A stretch of DNA of 64,000 nt, taken from a virus. Below are positions 17,901-25,843 of the stretch, piece after piece (the stretch's first letter is position 1; each line of letters starts with the position of its first letter). A program made the position numbers and the translations under genes. The notes below the pieces were generated by a model, which ran no database searches, was not told the origin of the DNA, and saw only the letters and a program-made list of their open reading frames with translations. The stretch spans positions 1 through 64,000 of IMG/VR virus record IMGVR_UViG_3300031964_000021. The stretch is one strand, 5' to 3'.

Positions 17901-20207
17901 ACTGACAAGTGGCTCGAGGACCACCTCCGCACACCACACCAGCGCACGGGCCCCGAGACGTGGATGCCGCGCCGGCTGGTTGATCCGAAGGACAAATATT
18001 ACAACGAGCTGAGCGACACGCTCTATGGTCGACACACCGAGCAGAAGGATCACGAAATCCAGCTGCTGAAGCACCTTGAGCAAATCTACAAGGATCAGGG
18101 CGGCCAGAAGACGATCCTCCAGAAACTTCGTGCCGCGTTCGACGGTCGCAATCCCAAAGTGAAGGCGATGAACGACCAGCAGGAGCGTATCTATCTGGCG
18201 CGTGAAGCGAACAAAATTCACACCTTGTCCCCCGAAGACCTCAAGGCCTATCAAGACCAGCTGGAGGGTGGCTTCCAGCAGAACGATGCCGTCAAGGCGT
18301 GGATCGATGCGCTCGACCCAAATAAGCTGGGGCCGAGCGTGCGCAACCACGTCTATCGGCTGGCCCGCGGTCCCTATGACCCGCTCAATCCGAGCGGCAA
18401 GCGCAGCATCTTCTCCGACCCGATCGGCGGCGTGAACAAGCGCCGGCTCGCCGGCAAGGCGCCGGGCACCGGCATGGATCGTACCTTCGTGGCGTTCGAG
18501 CACCCCAACGGTGCGCGCCTCGTGATCGCTCCTGAAGAGGGCAAGGGCTACACGCTCTGGGACAAGGGCACTCCGATCAAGGTCGCGGACCCGACATTCA
18601 AGTTCGAGGATGGCAAGCAGGTCGACCTGGGTGGCCACAAATGGACCATGACCGATGCGCTGACCCCGGAGATCGAGACTAACGCCAAGGGCAGCGACGG
18701 CAAATTCATGAAGTATTATAAGAACGCCGCCGTCTCGATGGCGATGGCGAACGCGCAGCTGACCGAGACGATGCGCGGCATGCAGATGCTGCGCGATATC
18801 ACTGAGGACCCGCGCTTCAAGGCCGAGAGCACCACCAACCCGAAGGACCAGCGCGTGCTGGATGGCGAGTTCGTGCGCAACCTGCTGCCCGAGACTGAGC
18901 ACATCTTCACCTCCAAGCGGATCGCGCATATTCTTGACGACTATGCCGCCCCCGGCTTCTCGGAAGAGACGTTCGAGAAGGGCCGCAACATCGGCCGGGC
19001 GCTGCTGCAGACGCTGTTCTGGAACCCGATGATCCATCCTCAGAACATCGGCGCCCACTTCTATGCCGGCCGCGGCTGGGACAACTTCACTCCCAAGGGA
19101 CTTCACATGCTGGTGAAGCACACCGGCATGGCCATTGCCGACACGATCCATCCCGGTCCCCTAACCCGTGAACTTCTGAACCACAATGCCGCGCTGATGT
19201 ACACCAACGTGGCCACTGAAGACATGACAGAGAAGGTGCTCGGCAAGTTTGGCGAGTACATGGACCAGAACAAGCCGGCCTGGGACCAGATCGCCAAACG
19301 CATGGGCGTGGAGGCGAAGGATATCGGCAAAGCAGTGGTGAAGGCATCGCGTCACATCACCTGGGCCTCCAACGACGTGTTCTATAAATCTCTCTACCTT
19401 GACAACCGGGCGAAGGGTATGGACCCGCAGCACGCTGTCAACGCCACCGAGAAGGATATCCCGAATTACCGCGTGCAGCATGAGCTGTTCGGCAGTCGCG
19501 CGCTGTCGAAATTCCAGCAGGACACCCTTGCATCCGGGTTCGGCCGTTATCACACCGGCATGATGAACGCCTTCGGCAACATTGCCGATGGGCTAGTTCA
19601 CGGTGACAAGACCGAGAAGCTGGAAGCGATGGGCAAGATCGTCGCGCTCGGCGTGCTCGGCATGATCATCAAGCCTTATCTGGACGAGAAGGCGAAATAC
19701 ATCACGGGCAATCGCCATGCCGAGATGATGCCCCGCGGGCCGCTGACCCCGATCAACGAGCTGGGCAAGGCGCTCACCGGCAAGGCTGACATCATGGCGC
19801 CGGTTCGCTCCGTAGTCTCGCTGTCGCCGTTCCTCGCAGCGATGGATGAGTTTTACAAAAATAAGGACTTCGGTGGTCGTAACATCGTCGAGCCGGGCGA
19901 CGTCGCCTTGGCCGCCAAGGGCTCGATGCCCGCTGCCGCGCGCGCCGCTACGCAAGCCGGGATGAATGCCGCCCGATCGGCCTTCCAGCCACTCAACCAG
20001 AGCGTTAATGCGATCCGGAACCCCCACGGCGGGCTAGGGGTGGGCCTGCGCGATCAACTTCTCGGCATCAGGAACCCGACCCCCAAGGCCGGCAAATGGG
20101 AGGACGGCGCCGAGAAAAAGGCAATCCAAACAGCAGCTTCCAGGGCCCGCGGCGGCGGTCACGATTTCGTCGAAAACTGGTTGACTAAAACCTTCGGATT
20201 TAGGTAA
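14976..20207 (+). CDS. Giant polyvalent ejected virion protein with inorganic-pyrophosphatase-like domain
   Basis: 1743 residues. A short motif FDPD(E/A/Q)YL occurs three times (near residues 4, 31 and 382), framing disordered Pro/Gln-rich linkers and a Gly-rich hydrophobic segment (~65-105: GGVMGGLVGMGMGAAEG). Residues ~470-600 match the InPase-like domain of phage polyvalent proteins (YGHVLGVKGADGDNLDLF, VIDQRNPETGKFDEHKIM). The remaining ~1100 residues are mostly helical, as in lytic-tail ejection proteins, without a visible protease or transglycosylase motif. Expected to travel in the capsid and enter the cell with DNA. Palindrome copy at 16837. Confidence 0.75.
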   Translation: MADFDPDEYLSQVEPAEPSDDSAPPQQAQGDFDPDAYLAGLPADDNPQAPPPAPEGMVKTAARRAVGRAGGVMGGLVGMGMGAAEGAGAGLPGIVVGGLIGMGIGAYGGQGIEDEAKEGLGLDDSTQQAINAEANPWTSNLTDAALNIAGMGPAAGAGVAVRAGSAALGGVLEAGEEAASGEDFSPTKIALQAATNAVFPGVNKLGQKFVGAGERASARLGTVPGRPNQAPNPAAAQAHADVGDTSTQTAVGDSSTAEEPPVRTAETIGTPLSRPTNSQGEEATGKGGDSSYIKTSPSQVDGDTDMLTTGDMPPDWAAALAPDQVEVPGMPRPEPQQTSAPEQPQTSAPEPTPQAEPNAQSAPQPAPEPKPAEAAAPAQPAFDPDQYLAQLKQPVDAGFPRVGEPLDPGAGGDGSPRVSPNGRRPTLTLKSNAQEGAAPVRNAAPRVDEPVSTKTGKAEPNPSDAQVEAGNYQKAHERVLGRDVSYETEKGGTRRSKPGEPPWETNDFPADYGHVLGVKGADGDNLDLFNLRNGDKHYVIDQRNPETGKFDEHKIMANARDLNDARDAYTKSFSDGSGVSRIHDITPATEGDLKAWMALGNKKKPYSKVPFPQAVKQPKVVTAAVEKLKAAGQHEIAAKIMELPEAARVIAANKAARALINKTGELKTGEIKNIRVRQPAESVPGTDVQSKGPRDAARKSGELNALREVFDRHTPVKDEADADTIARAKALAEEAKTTGRYPFDMRKKQEPAMLVRAARTLAKDKDVSAFRATEQLLRSDDPAAHETVRQQQAEASIGRSHRAGDEATDRGEAAIAERNAGVNTEEDEMHDRIESKRNIEKASDIDDDLKKTLDMDKPADRKELAALFNKKAEQQVPEWKKVRDAKQKEIADRTAELLAARKAKAGESVDTPVRKIKLKDGTEVTPEEFAKIGEDKPPVTPKERYQDAAAKFLGDESASMNPKQIYADAKKFLKNTDKWLEDHLRTPHQRTGPETWMPRRLVDPKDKYYNELSDTLYGRHTEQKDHEIQLLKHLEQIYKDQGGQKTILQKLRAAFDGRNPKVKAMNDQQERIYLAREANKIHTLSPEDLKAYQDQLEGGFQQNDAVKAWIDALDPNKLGPSVRNHVYRLARGPYDPLNPSGKRSIFSDPIGGVNKRRLAGKAPGTGMDRTFVAFEHPNGARLVIAPEEGKGYTLWDKGTPIKVADPTFKFEDGKQVDLGGHKWTMTDALTPEIETNAKGSDGKFMKYYKNAAVSMAMANAQLTETMRGMQMLRDITEDPRFKAESTTNPKDQRVLDGEFVRNLLPETEHIFTSKRIAHILDDYAAPGFSEETFEKGRNIGRALLQTLFWNPMIHPQNIGAHFYAGRGWDNFTPKGLHMLVKHTGMAIADTIHPGPLTRELLNHNAALMYTNVATEDMTEKVLGKFGEYMDQNKPAWDQIAKRMGVEAKDIGKAVVKASRHITWASNDVFYKSLYLDNRAKGMDPQHAVNATEKDIPNYRVQHELFGSRALSKFQQDTLASGFGRYHTGMMNAFGNIADGLVHGDKTEKLEAMGKIVALGVLGMIIKPYLDEKAKYITGNRHAEMMPRGPLTPINELGKALTGKADIMAPVRSVVSLSPFLAAMDEFYKNKDFGGRNIVEPGDVALAAKGSMPAAARAATQAGMNAARSAFQPLNQSVNAIRNPHGGLGVGLRDQLLGIRNPTPKAGKWEDGAEKKAIQTAASRARGGGHDFVENWLTKTFGFR
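16837..16851. repeat. 15-bp palindrome copy 4 (intragenic)
   Basis: TTACTG-CGG-CAGTAG, read as Thr-Ala-Ala-Val in the giant ejection protein. Confidence 0.85.
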
Positions 20208-20217
20208 TTCTTAAGCC
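20207..20217 (+). promoter_or_regulatory. TTAA element after the ejection operon
   Basis: ATTCTTAAGCC begins at the stop codon of the giant protein; TTAA is 47 bases upstream of the ATG at 20258, the same spacing as at 10031/10078. Confidence 0.4.
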
Positions 20218-20227
20218 GCAAGGGCTT

Positions 20228-20242
20228 TTACTGCCACAGTAT
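20228..20242. promoter_or_regulatory. 15-bp palindrome copy 5 (intergenic, operator-like)
   Basis: TTACTG-CCA-CAGTAT, 15 bases upstream of the ATG at 20258 and directly before its ribosome site AAAAGGAG. Either a protein-binding operator or, in RNA, a 6-bp hairpin next to the Shine-Dalgarno sequence. Confidence 0.75.
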
Positions 20243-20257
20243 CAAAAGGAGCGTTCC

Positions 20258-20500
20258 ATGGCTGACTACATCAAAGGCGAAAAACCGAAAGACCTCGACG
20301 CGGCCAAGGGCGGCCTCGTGCTCGAGCGCCTGCGCAGCTTCGCGAAGGACCCCGACGAATATCATCCGATGGGCACTGGCCTCTCTGGTCCGGAGAACGC
20401 GCAGGAGTACGACAAGGGTGGCAAGAAGGGCAAACGCGAGGGTGACACCAAGTCTCTGCCAATGTCCAAGGTGAAGAAAAAAGATGCTTCAGCTCTGTGA
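20258..20500 (+). CDS. Small basic protein of unknown function
   Basis: 80 residues, Lys/Gly-rich, preceded by AAAAGGAG. Contains KGGLVLERLRSFAKDPDEYHPMG and a lysine-rich tail (YDKGGKKGKREGDTK ... VKKKD). It recalls the small FAKGG proteins near the capsid genes in length and composition. Function unknown; possibly a minor virion protein. Confidence 0.7.
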   Translation: MADYIKGEKPKDLDAAKGGLVLERLRSFAKDPDEYHPMGTGLSGPENAQEYDKGGKKGKREGDTKSLPMSKVKKKDASAL

Positions 20501-20672
20501 TCATTCGTCCCCAGGCTGCTTGCCTGAGTTCTTGTGTCGTCTTTGCCATCCGGAGTTGACCCGTGTCCCAGGCTGCACCTGCCACTACCTACCGACGAAA
20601 TTCGATGGGCGACCGGTCCCGGTCCTCGTCCAGTGTCAAGCGTGCAATCCAACGCCGGCTCTGCGAGCGTGA
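20484..20672 (+). CDS. Possible small cysteine-rich protein
   Basis: 62 residues with CRLC, CTCH and CQAC motifs that could bind zinc, and AAGGTGAAG before the ATG. It overlaps the better-supported frame at 20563-20730 by 110 bases, so one of the two is probably spurious. Low confidence. Confidence 0.3.
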   Translation: MLQLCDHSSPGCLPEFLCRLCHPELTRVPGCTCHYLPTKFDGRPVPVLVQCQACNPTPALRA

Positions 20673-20730
20673 CTGGCACCTTGACGAAGAAGAACATGAG
20701 AACCCCGACTGGCTGGTAGGGGCCAACTGA
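20563..20730 (+). CDS. Small hypothetical protein, GTG start
   Basis: 55 residues. GTG at 20563 is preceded at good spacing by GGAG (20552-20555). Ser/Arg-rich N-terminal half and an acidic end (CERDWHLDEEEHENPDWLVG). It ends one base before the next start, consistent with an operon of tiny genes. No family recognised. Confidence 0.45.
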   Translation: MSQAAPATTYRRNSMGDRSRSSSSVKRAIQRRLCERDWHLDEEEHENPDWLVGAN

Positions 20731-20731
20731 G

Positions 20732-20893
20732 ATGAAAAAGCGGCCAGACATACAGATCGATGACAACGAGTGGTGCACGATCGAGTGGAAAGGACAACGG
20801 GAGAAATGCTGCGGCTGCGGTCTTAAGCACAGGGTGGACTATCGTGTGCACGACGGCAAGTTGCAGTTCAAAGCCGTTCAGGTGCTTCGATGA
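20732..20893 (+). CDS. Small CCxC-H zinc-finger-like phage protein
   Basis: 53 residues. The core EKCCGCGLKHRVDYRVHDGK is a pattern I associate with a widespread family of tiny phage proteins; the clustered cysteines and histidine could hold a metal. Starts one base after the preceding stop (TGAgATG), ends by overlapping the next start. Function unknown. Confidence 0.65.
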   Translation: MKKRPDIQIDDNEWCTIEWKGQREKCCGCGLKHRVDYRVHDGKLQFKAVQVLR

Positions 20894-21114
20894 TGAAATG
20901 GATCGCCCCCGGGCTCCTAGTATTCGCCTGCTTCACCTCGCCCAGTGCCAACAACTGGGCCATCTGGATCGACAAGCAGCAGATCGTCTCAGTGCAGCAC
21001 GCTGTAGGCTGCACCGAAGCGGCCGGCTCCCAGCTGATCACCACCAACGGCACGGTGTGCGTCGTCGAGACGCCGAAGCAAGTGCTCAAAATCCTGAATG
21101 ACCTGAAAGATTAA
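20890..21114 (+). CDS. Small exported protein
   Basis: 74 residues with an N-terminal signal sequence (WIAPGLLVFACFTSPSA), then a small domain with two cysteines (GCTEAAGS, TVCVVETPKQ) that could form a disulfide. ATGA overlap with the previous gene. Last rightward gene; it converges on the leftward module, overlapping it by four bases. Confidence 0.65.
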   Translation: MMKWIAPGLLVFACFTSPSANNWAIWIDKQQIVSVQHAVGCTEAAGSQLITTNGTVCVVETPKQVLKILNDLKD

Positions 21115-21257
21115 CGCGCCGTCATCCACAGCCCGACGTTCGCGAGGGCGTAGGCGGCGAAGGTGACGGACATACCCCACTTCTCTTCACACGCGAAGAG
21201 GACGGCAGCGGCAGCATACTGCACCCCAACCCCAATGATCAGCCACTGGACGATCAC
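21111..21257 (-). CDS. 48-residue membrane protein, end of leftward operon
   Basis: GTG start at 21257 overlaps the upstream stop as GTGA; upstream GAGGAA is a fair ribosome site. The product starts VIVQWLIIGVGVQYAAAAVL and continues with a second hydrophobic stretch (VTFAAYALANVGLWM), i.e. two membrane segments around a short CEEKWG loop. Function unknown. Confidence 0.6.
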   Translation of the reverse strand: MIVQWLIIGVGVQYAAAAVLFACEEKWGMSVTFAAYALANVGLWMTAR

Positions 21258-21508
21258 CGCTGGTTCCTCCGCAGGGAGTTGCGCACAGCGTCTTGGAAGT
21301 CAGCATAGCCCTCGGCCGAGAAGCCGCGGTTAATCGTGATGCTGATGCCGCCCACCGCATCGGCGATCTGGATCAGCACTTCATCCCATGTCAGATTTTC
21401 ACCTTTGATGATCTCGTTGGCCTTGCGGATAGCCGCGAGCGCCTCGCCGTCCGAGCTGGACTGCGTGAGCGATAAGACTTTGGCCAGTCGTTCACGATCA
21501 AGCGGCAT
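21254..21508 (-). CDS. DUF2786-like small protein
   Basis: 84 residues. The N-terminal pattern DRERLAKVLSLTQSSSDGEA followed by LAAIRKANEIIKGENLTWDE resembles the DUF2786 N-terminal region found in phage and bacterial proteins. No catalytic residues are obvious. It overlaps the primase-helicase gene by 11 bases. Confidence 0.7.
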   Translation of the reverse strand: MPLDRERLAKVLSLTQSSSDGEALAAIRKANEIIKGENLTWDEVLIQIADAVGGISITINRGFSAEGYADFQDAVRNSLRRNQR

Positions 21509-24500
21509 TTTTCAGTTCCTCTTCGAAGCCCATGTCCTCGGGTAGCTGTTCGGTAGGCCTGCCGGCCATTGCTGCGGCAGTAAGCCGCTCGCGGTCTGGC
21601 AATGGCGTGAATGCCAGCATCATCTCCCAGAGCGGGGTGTCGTAGCCGATGGTCAGAACATGGCAGTTCTCACGGCCGCTGTCGACGATCGTCCCAGAAC
21701 CGATCTTAATCATCCGCGTCTGGATGTGATACATATCGTCGATTTTCTTCATCACCGCGGTCGAGTTGAGTTTGTGCGCTTTCAGGAATTTCTTGAATGA
21801 TTGCTCAGCGATGATCAGGGCGTTGTTGTCCTCGGCGAACCTGAACTCGAACCCGCCCTGGGTGTTGCGTTGCCCGTCGATGCCGTGGCGCACGAGCACT
21901 GGCTTGGCTGGTCGACCTTTGGTGTAGTTCATGTAGTTCGTCCACAGCCCATGACCGCCAGCTTGCATCTCCTTCAGCCAGCGGGTGAGCGCATCCTCGG
22001 AGTTGTCCACCGATCCGCCCTTGGCGTAGGCATCGCGTTTGGCCTTGTTGTCGTGGTAGACGCCGATCAGGAACCGCTCGATATCGACTGGATCGACGTC
22101 CACTCCCAAGGTCTTGGCTTCCTGTGCAGCGATCGTGAGGGTGGCGATCGTGGCCAACCAGTAGCGTTCGGTCTGGCCCTTGCCGGGGCCACCGCAAAGG
22201 AACGTCTCCAGCTCGTTGGACTTGTCCAGCAGCTGCTGCTCGATACGCTTATGGTTCATCGCCAAGTGCTTGGCGTAGACCAGCCCCATGTGGCCGTAGT
22301 TATTGGAGAGTTTGTTGACCCGCGCCTCGGCATCGGCATTGAAAATATTCCCCACGCCGTCGGTGAGCGTCTTCAGATCACCGTACTCGAGCACGCGCAT
22401 CACCATCGCCACCGTGTTCTCGTCCTCGTCGCGCAGGAACTCCACAAGACTGCGGTTGGCGGTATACATCATCATGAGCTGGTACTCGCCGCTCTCCTGC
22501 ATGCGCTGGCCGTCGAGCATGCGGGACTTCTCGGTGCCGCTGTCGATCTCCTGCATCATGGTGTTGAATTTCTGCAGGGTCTTTTCGCCCTTCTGTTCGT
22601 CCCAGTAGGCTGGGAGATGGCGGGTGGTCTTGAGCCGGCTACCGATGCTGTTCTCGGTGCCGCGCTGCCCGATCTTGGTGTTCTTTGGGTGGCCCCACAC
22701 GGCGGCACCGACGCTCGATGTGGTGGTCTTGCCGGCTCCGCTGTCGGTGCCATGGGCCGCGAGCACCGCGGTGTTCTTCCCGTTGACGCTTATGAGCGGA
22801 GAGGCGAAGGCCATGAGCAAGATGCAGTTCAGCTCTTGGCGCTTGCGATCGGTGACGGTCTTGCACGCGATCCACCATGGCTCTGGCTTGCCGGTGGCGC
22901 CGTACATTTTCTTGATCGTGATATCCGGGACGCTGGAGCGCTGCTCGGTGCCGTCATCCTTGAAGAGGGTGCCGCCGAACGCGAACCCGCGCCGATCTCC
23001 ATCTTCGAAGAACCATCCGAATGGGACACTCTGTTGTGCCGATGCGAGTTCACGTAGTTTGCCGATGACGCTCAAGAAGAAGTCCTTTACAAACATAGGA
23101 GGGCAACCTGGGGCAATCAACACGCGCTTGCGCAGCAAGATACTCGATAGGTTCAACGAACCAATATCCCCCATGTCGAGCGATACGTCGTCGGCGAAGC
23201 CCTTGTCAAGCGTGACGTTGAAAACGATTTGCTCTCCCGGGTTTTTTTGGAGGCTGAAGTTGGAGAGCACAGCGTCGAAAATGATGATTTTCTTGATCGT
23301 TGGCGCGTCACCTTCTTTTTTACCCTCTTTGGTGGTGACGCGGACGATGCGGTTCTTCTCGTCATATTCGAATGGGAATGGCAGCGGGATCAGCGTCTGC
23401 CCGGTCGGCATTACTGTGGCAGCAATCTTCGGCCTTATATTGAGCGGTGACTTCCCGTCCTTGAACAGCGGGCACGACGTGCACACCGGGCTGCCAAGGC
23501 TGTTAAACGTGGCACACTTGGGATATCCAAACTTGCTGTTACGTCTTTCATCCATTTTGCGATCGAAGAACGCCTGTGCGTCATCCGGGGTGTAGTCCGC
23601 GTGTTTGTCCGATATTTGGTGCGCGATTTCATTGCCGCCCTCCATGAACGTGGTGCCCGCGATTAGCGCGTTCCACATTGGTTGCGATTGCCCGGCACCG
23701 CCTGATGCCAGCGTGTCACGGTATAGCTTGCAGCCTCCCTTGGTTTGATCTCGGAAGATGGGACGGGGGTCAACCAGATGGCCCCCGATCTGGAGCCCGT
23801 CCGCCAGTGTTTCCTTGAGCCCTTTCAAGCTGTCGAACTCGGCGGCCGGGCCCGCACGAAAAAGTGATGGGTCAACGCCGTCCGCGAACAACGTCTTGGG
23901 CGCCGCAGTGGCGCGCGCCGGCGTGGCGCTGTCGGTGTACTGCTTCAAAACCCCGAGCTGCGCCTCAAAATCGTATAGCTTCAGCGGGAGCGCGCCGAGC
24001 GTGGTCGGGCGCGGGGGGTTGGTCTTGTAATTGAGCGTGCCCGGCATGCGGAGGATGCGGACGATATCGGCGGTGCAGGAGACGTCGAACTTGATGCCCC
24101 GGGCAATCAATCTGTTCTTGAGCCCGGTGGCGAATGGGCGCCACTCGTCTGGGGTCAGGGCTTTATCGCTGATCCAGTAGACGTGAGCGCCGCCGCCCGA
24201 GCCCACGATCGCGCTGGGGGATGGGATACCCTCGTCCTTGGCGAACTGGAAGATTGCCTTGATGCCGTCCTGTGGGGTGGCGTATTTATTGGGGTCGTTG
24301 GGGTCGACGTCAAGATCGACGAAGATCGACTTGCTGGACACTGTCGTCGCGGTGTCGCGCTTCAGGTAGGTCTTATTGTGCTTGGCGTCGGTGATCAACT
24401 GGCCCTGCTGCGACGTGCAGAACCACATGTCGCGGTTCCACTGCGTGTTGTTCAGCTGCTGGTGCACCTGCACCACCATGTCCGCGGCAGAGGCGAACGG

Positions 24501-24647
24501 CTTGGCCCGGCCGACGCTCAGCTTCTGACCCAGCGTCCAGCCCTTGCCTGGGAAGCTGGATATTAAGCCGCAACGGCCGGGGTCATTTGGCCCCGGCCAT
24601 GGTAGCACTGCGGCCAAGAAGGCCTCGATATCGATCCAGTTAGCCAC
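21498..24647 (-). CDS. Primase-helicase: AEP-type primase fused to a DUF927-like ATPase
   Basis: 1049 residues, GTG start with AAGGGA upstream. N-terminal ~330 residues look like an archaeo-eukaryotic-type primase: FVDLDVD near residue 110 (metal site), SGGGAHVYW, and RILRMPGTLNYK. The C-terminal half carries Walker A GTDSGAGKTTT near residue 633 and downstream motifs of DUF927-type helicases (YWDEQKGEKTLQKF, MMYTANRSL). It should prime and unwind DNA at the phage fork, next to a family A polymerase in the same operon. Two palindrome copies lie inside (21569, 23411). Confidence 0.85.
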   Translation of the reverse strand: MANWIDIEAFLAAVLPWPGPNDPGRCGLISSFPGKGWTLGQKLSVGRAKPFASAADMVVQVHQQLNNTQWNRDMWFCTSQQGQLITDAKHNKTYLKRDTATTVSSKSIFVDLDVDPNDPNKYATPQDGIKAIFQFAKDEGIPSPSAIVGSGGGAHVYWISDKALTPDEWRPFATGLKNRLIARGIKFDVSCTADIVRILRMPGTLNYKTNPPRPTTLGALPLKLYDFEAQLGVLKQYTDSATPARATAAPKTLFADGVDPSLFRAGPAAEFDSLKGLKETLADGLQIGGHLVDPRPIFRDQTKGGCKLYRDTLASGGAGQSQPMWNALIAGTTFMEGGNEIAHQISDKHADYTPDDAQAFFDRKMDERRNSKFGYPKCATFNSLGSPVCTSCPLFKDGKSPLNIRPKIAATVMPTGQTLIPLPFPFEYDEKNRIVRVTTKEGKKEGDAPTIKKIIIFDAVLSNFSLQKNPGEQIVFNVTLDKGFADDVSLDMGDIGSLNLSSILLRKRVLIAPGCPPMFVKDFFLSVIGKLRELASAQQSVPFGWFFEDGDRRGFAFGGTLFKDDGTEQRSSVPDITIKKMYGATGKPEPWWIACKTVTDRKRQELNCILLMAFASPLISVNGKNTAVLAAHGTDSGAGKTTTSSVGAAVWGHPKNTKIGQRGTENSIGSRLKTTRHLPAYWDEQKGEKTLQKFNTMMQEIDSGTEKSRMLDGQRMQESGEYQLMMMYTANRSLVEFLRDEDENTVAMVMRVLEYGDLKTLTDGVGNIFNADAEARVNKLSNNYGHMGLVYAKHLAMNHKRIEQQLLDKSNELETFLCGGPGKGQTERYWLATIATLTIAAQEAKTLGVDVDPVDIERFLIGVYHDNKAKRDAYAKGGSVDNSEDALTRWLKEMQAGGHGLWTNYMNYTKGRPAKPVLVRHGIDGQRNTQGGFEFRFAEDNNALIIAEQSFKKFLKAHKLNSTAVMKKIDDMYHIQTRMIKIGSGTIVDSGRENCHVLTIGYDTPLWEMMLAFTPLPDRERLTAAAMAGRPTEQLPEDMGFEEELKNAA
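21569..21583. repeat. 15-bp palindrome copy 6 (intragenic)
   Basis: TTGCTG-CGG-CAGTAA (one arm mismatch), read on the minus strand as Thr-Ala-Ala-Ala near the end of the primase-helicase gene. Confidence 0.7.
23411..23425. repeat. 15-bp palindrome copy 7 (intragenic)
   Basis: TTACTG-TGG-CAGCAA (one mismatch), read as Ala-Ala-Thr-Val in the primase-helicase gene. Confidence 0.7.
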
Positions 24648-24658
24648 TTCGCCATCCC

Positions 24659-25831
24659 TTACTTAGGGAGGATACCTGCAATTCGGGCGTCGAGTTCGTC
24701 GTCGCCTTCTTCAGTGTCCCCGACGTCGGCGGTCGTGTTTGCCGACAAAACTGTCGATGCGGGGGCAGTTGCGTCCCCGAACCCAGTGTCAATGGCACCA
24801 GCCGGTGCAGCGGCGGTCGTGGATGCGGCCATGCTTACTGCCGCAGTATCGCCACCCACGTCCCCGAAGCCCATGTCTTGAGGCCCGGCAGGGGCCGCAG
24901 CCTTGGCAACGAGCGCGGCCTGAGCGGCGGCGGCGGCGACGGCGACGGCCTTCTGCGCGTCAACAAGGTCCTGAGCAGCCTTGGCGGCCGCGGCAGCGAG
25001 TGCCGGGTCGGGGGCAGCGCCTTGGTTGACGAACGTGGTGTGCTGGACCTGCGCAGCCGGCTTCGGCCGTGCGCGCCCAGTGTCGTTCTCACCGGTAATC
25101 CGGTAGGACGTCGGGTCGTCCCGCAGCGGCATCACCAGGGCAGCTTCCCGGCCCGCGAGGGGCTGGAGGGCGCTGAACTTCATCTGCGGGTGGGGCTTGG
25201 TGGGGTCGAACCCGATCCGCGTGATGTAGGTCGAGAAGTGGAAGCCCTGCGCCGTCATGCCCTCGCCCAGCAGGGCAAGATCATTAAGGGACGCTGCGGG
25301 AACGCGCAGGAACACCGGCTCCATCAGAGCGGCGCCCAGCAGGTCCTTGGTCAGCTTCGGCACGATCAGCACGGCGAGGCGCTTGTAGTCGGCGCACTCC
25401 CGGGTCTTGCGTCCCTCGGCGTTCACCTTGAACACGTTCCTCGGGCAGATCGCGCACGAGGCCGCCTGCGGGGCAGCAATGTCGGCATCGGGGGTGATGC
25501 CATCGAGAGCCGCGCAGATCGGCCGGGTGCCGATGTTGCCGTCCGAGTAGGTGCCGGGCGGATAGTAGGACTTCGACTTGGCGGGCATCTGGCGCAGCAC
25601 GATGACGTCGAGGAACGCCGCCGGCGAGCCATCGTCCTGTCGGACGAAGTTGTAGGTCTGTCCGCGGAGACGCAGCGACCAGACTTTACCTTTGTACCCG
25701 ACGATGCCGTAGCTAGAGCCGATACCATCGGAGAGGCTCTCCTGATGGGGATCGAGACCGGCGAACTCAGTGGCTGGGGCCAGCCCTTTGAACGCGGCAA
25801 TGTTCATCATATCAGTTCCGGGAGAAGACAT
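24659..25831 (-). CDS. Putative replication protein, possibly ssDNA-binding
   Basis: 390 residues. Residues ~20-250 form a folded domain with a four-cysteine-like cluster (CAALDG ... CAICPRNVFKVNAEGRKTRECADYKRLAVLI). The last ~130 residues are Ala-rich and disordered and end in an acidic tail (DVGDTEEGDDELDARIAG), an arrangement typical of single-strand binding proteins. It is located between the primase-helicase and other replication genes. SSB function is inference; no enzyme motif is seen. Palindrome copy at 24835. Confidence 0.6.
   Translation of the reverse strand: MSSPGTDMMNIAAFKGLAPATEFAGLDPHQESLSDGIGSSYGIVGYKGKVWSLRLRGQTYNFVRQDDGSPAAFLDVIVLRQMPAKSKSYYPPGTYSDGNIGTRPICAALDGITPDADIAAPQAASCAICPRNVFKVNAEGRKTRECADYKRLAVLIVPKLTKDLLGAALMEPVFLRVPAASLNDLALLGEGMTAQGFHFSTYITRIGFDPTKPHPQMKFSALQPLAGREAALVMPLRDDPTSYRITGENDTGRARPKPAAQVQHTTFVNQGAAPDPALAAAAAKAAQDLVDAQKAVAVAAAAAQAALVAKAAAPAGPQDMGFGDVGGDTAAVSMAASTTAAAPAGAIDTGFGDATAPASTVLSANTTADVGDTEEGDDELDARIAGILPK
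24835..24849. repeat. 15-bp palindrome copy 8 (intragenic)
   Basis: TTACTG-CCG-CAGTAT, read on the minus strand as Thr-Ala-Ala-Val in the putative SSB gene. Confidence 0.85.
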
Positions 25832-25843
25832 GGTTGGTGGTCC

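Noticed and set aside
16266-19151. Two long minus-strand frames (about 444 and 495 codons) opposite the giant ejection gene
   Set aside because: Mirror frames of a GC-rich coding sequence; composition rich in Arg, Leu and His without domains.
21801-23595. Long plus-strand frames opposite the primase-helicase
   Set aside because: They lie entirely opposite a gene with clear primase and ATPase motifs and have no start signals.
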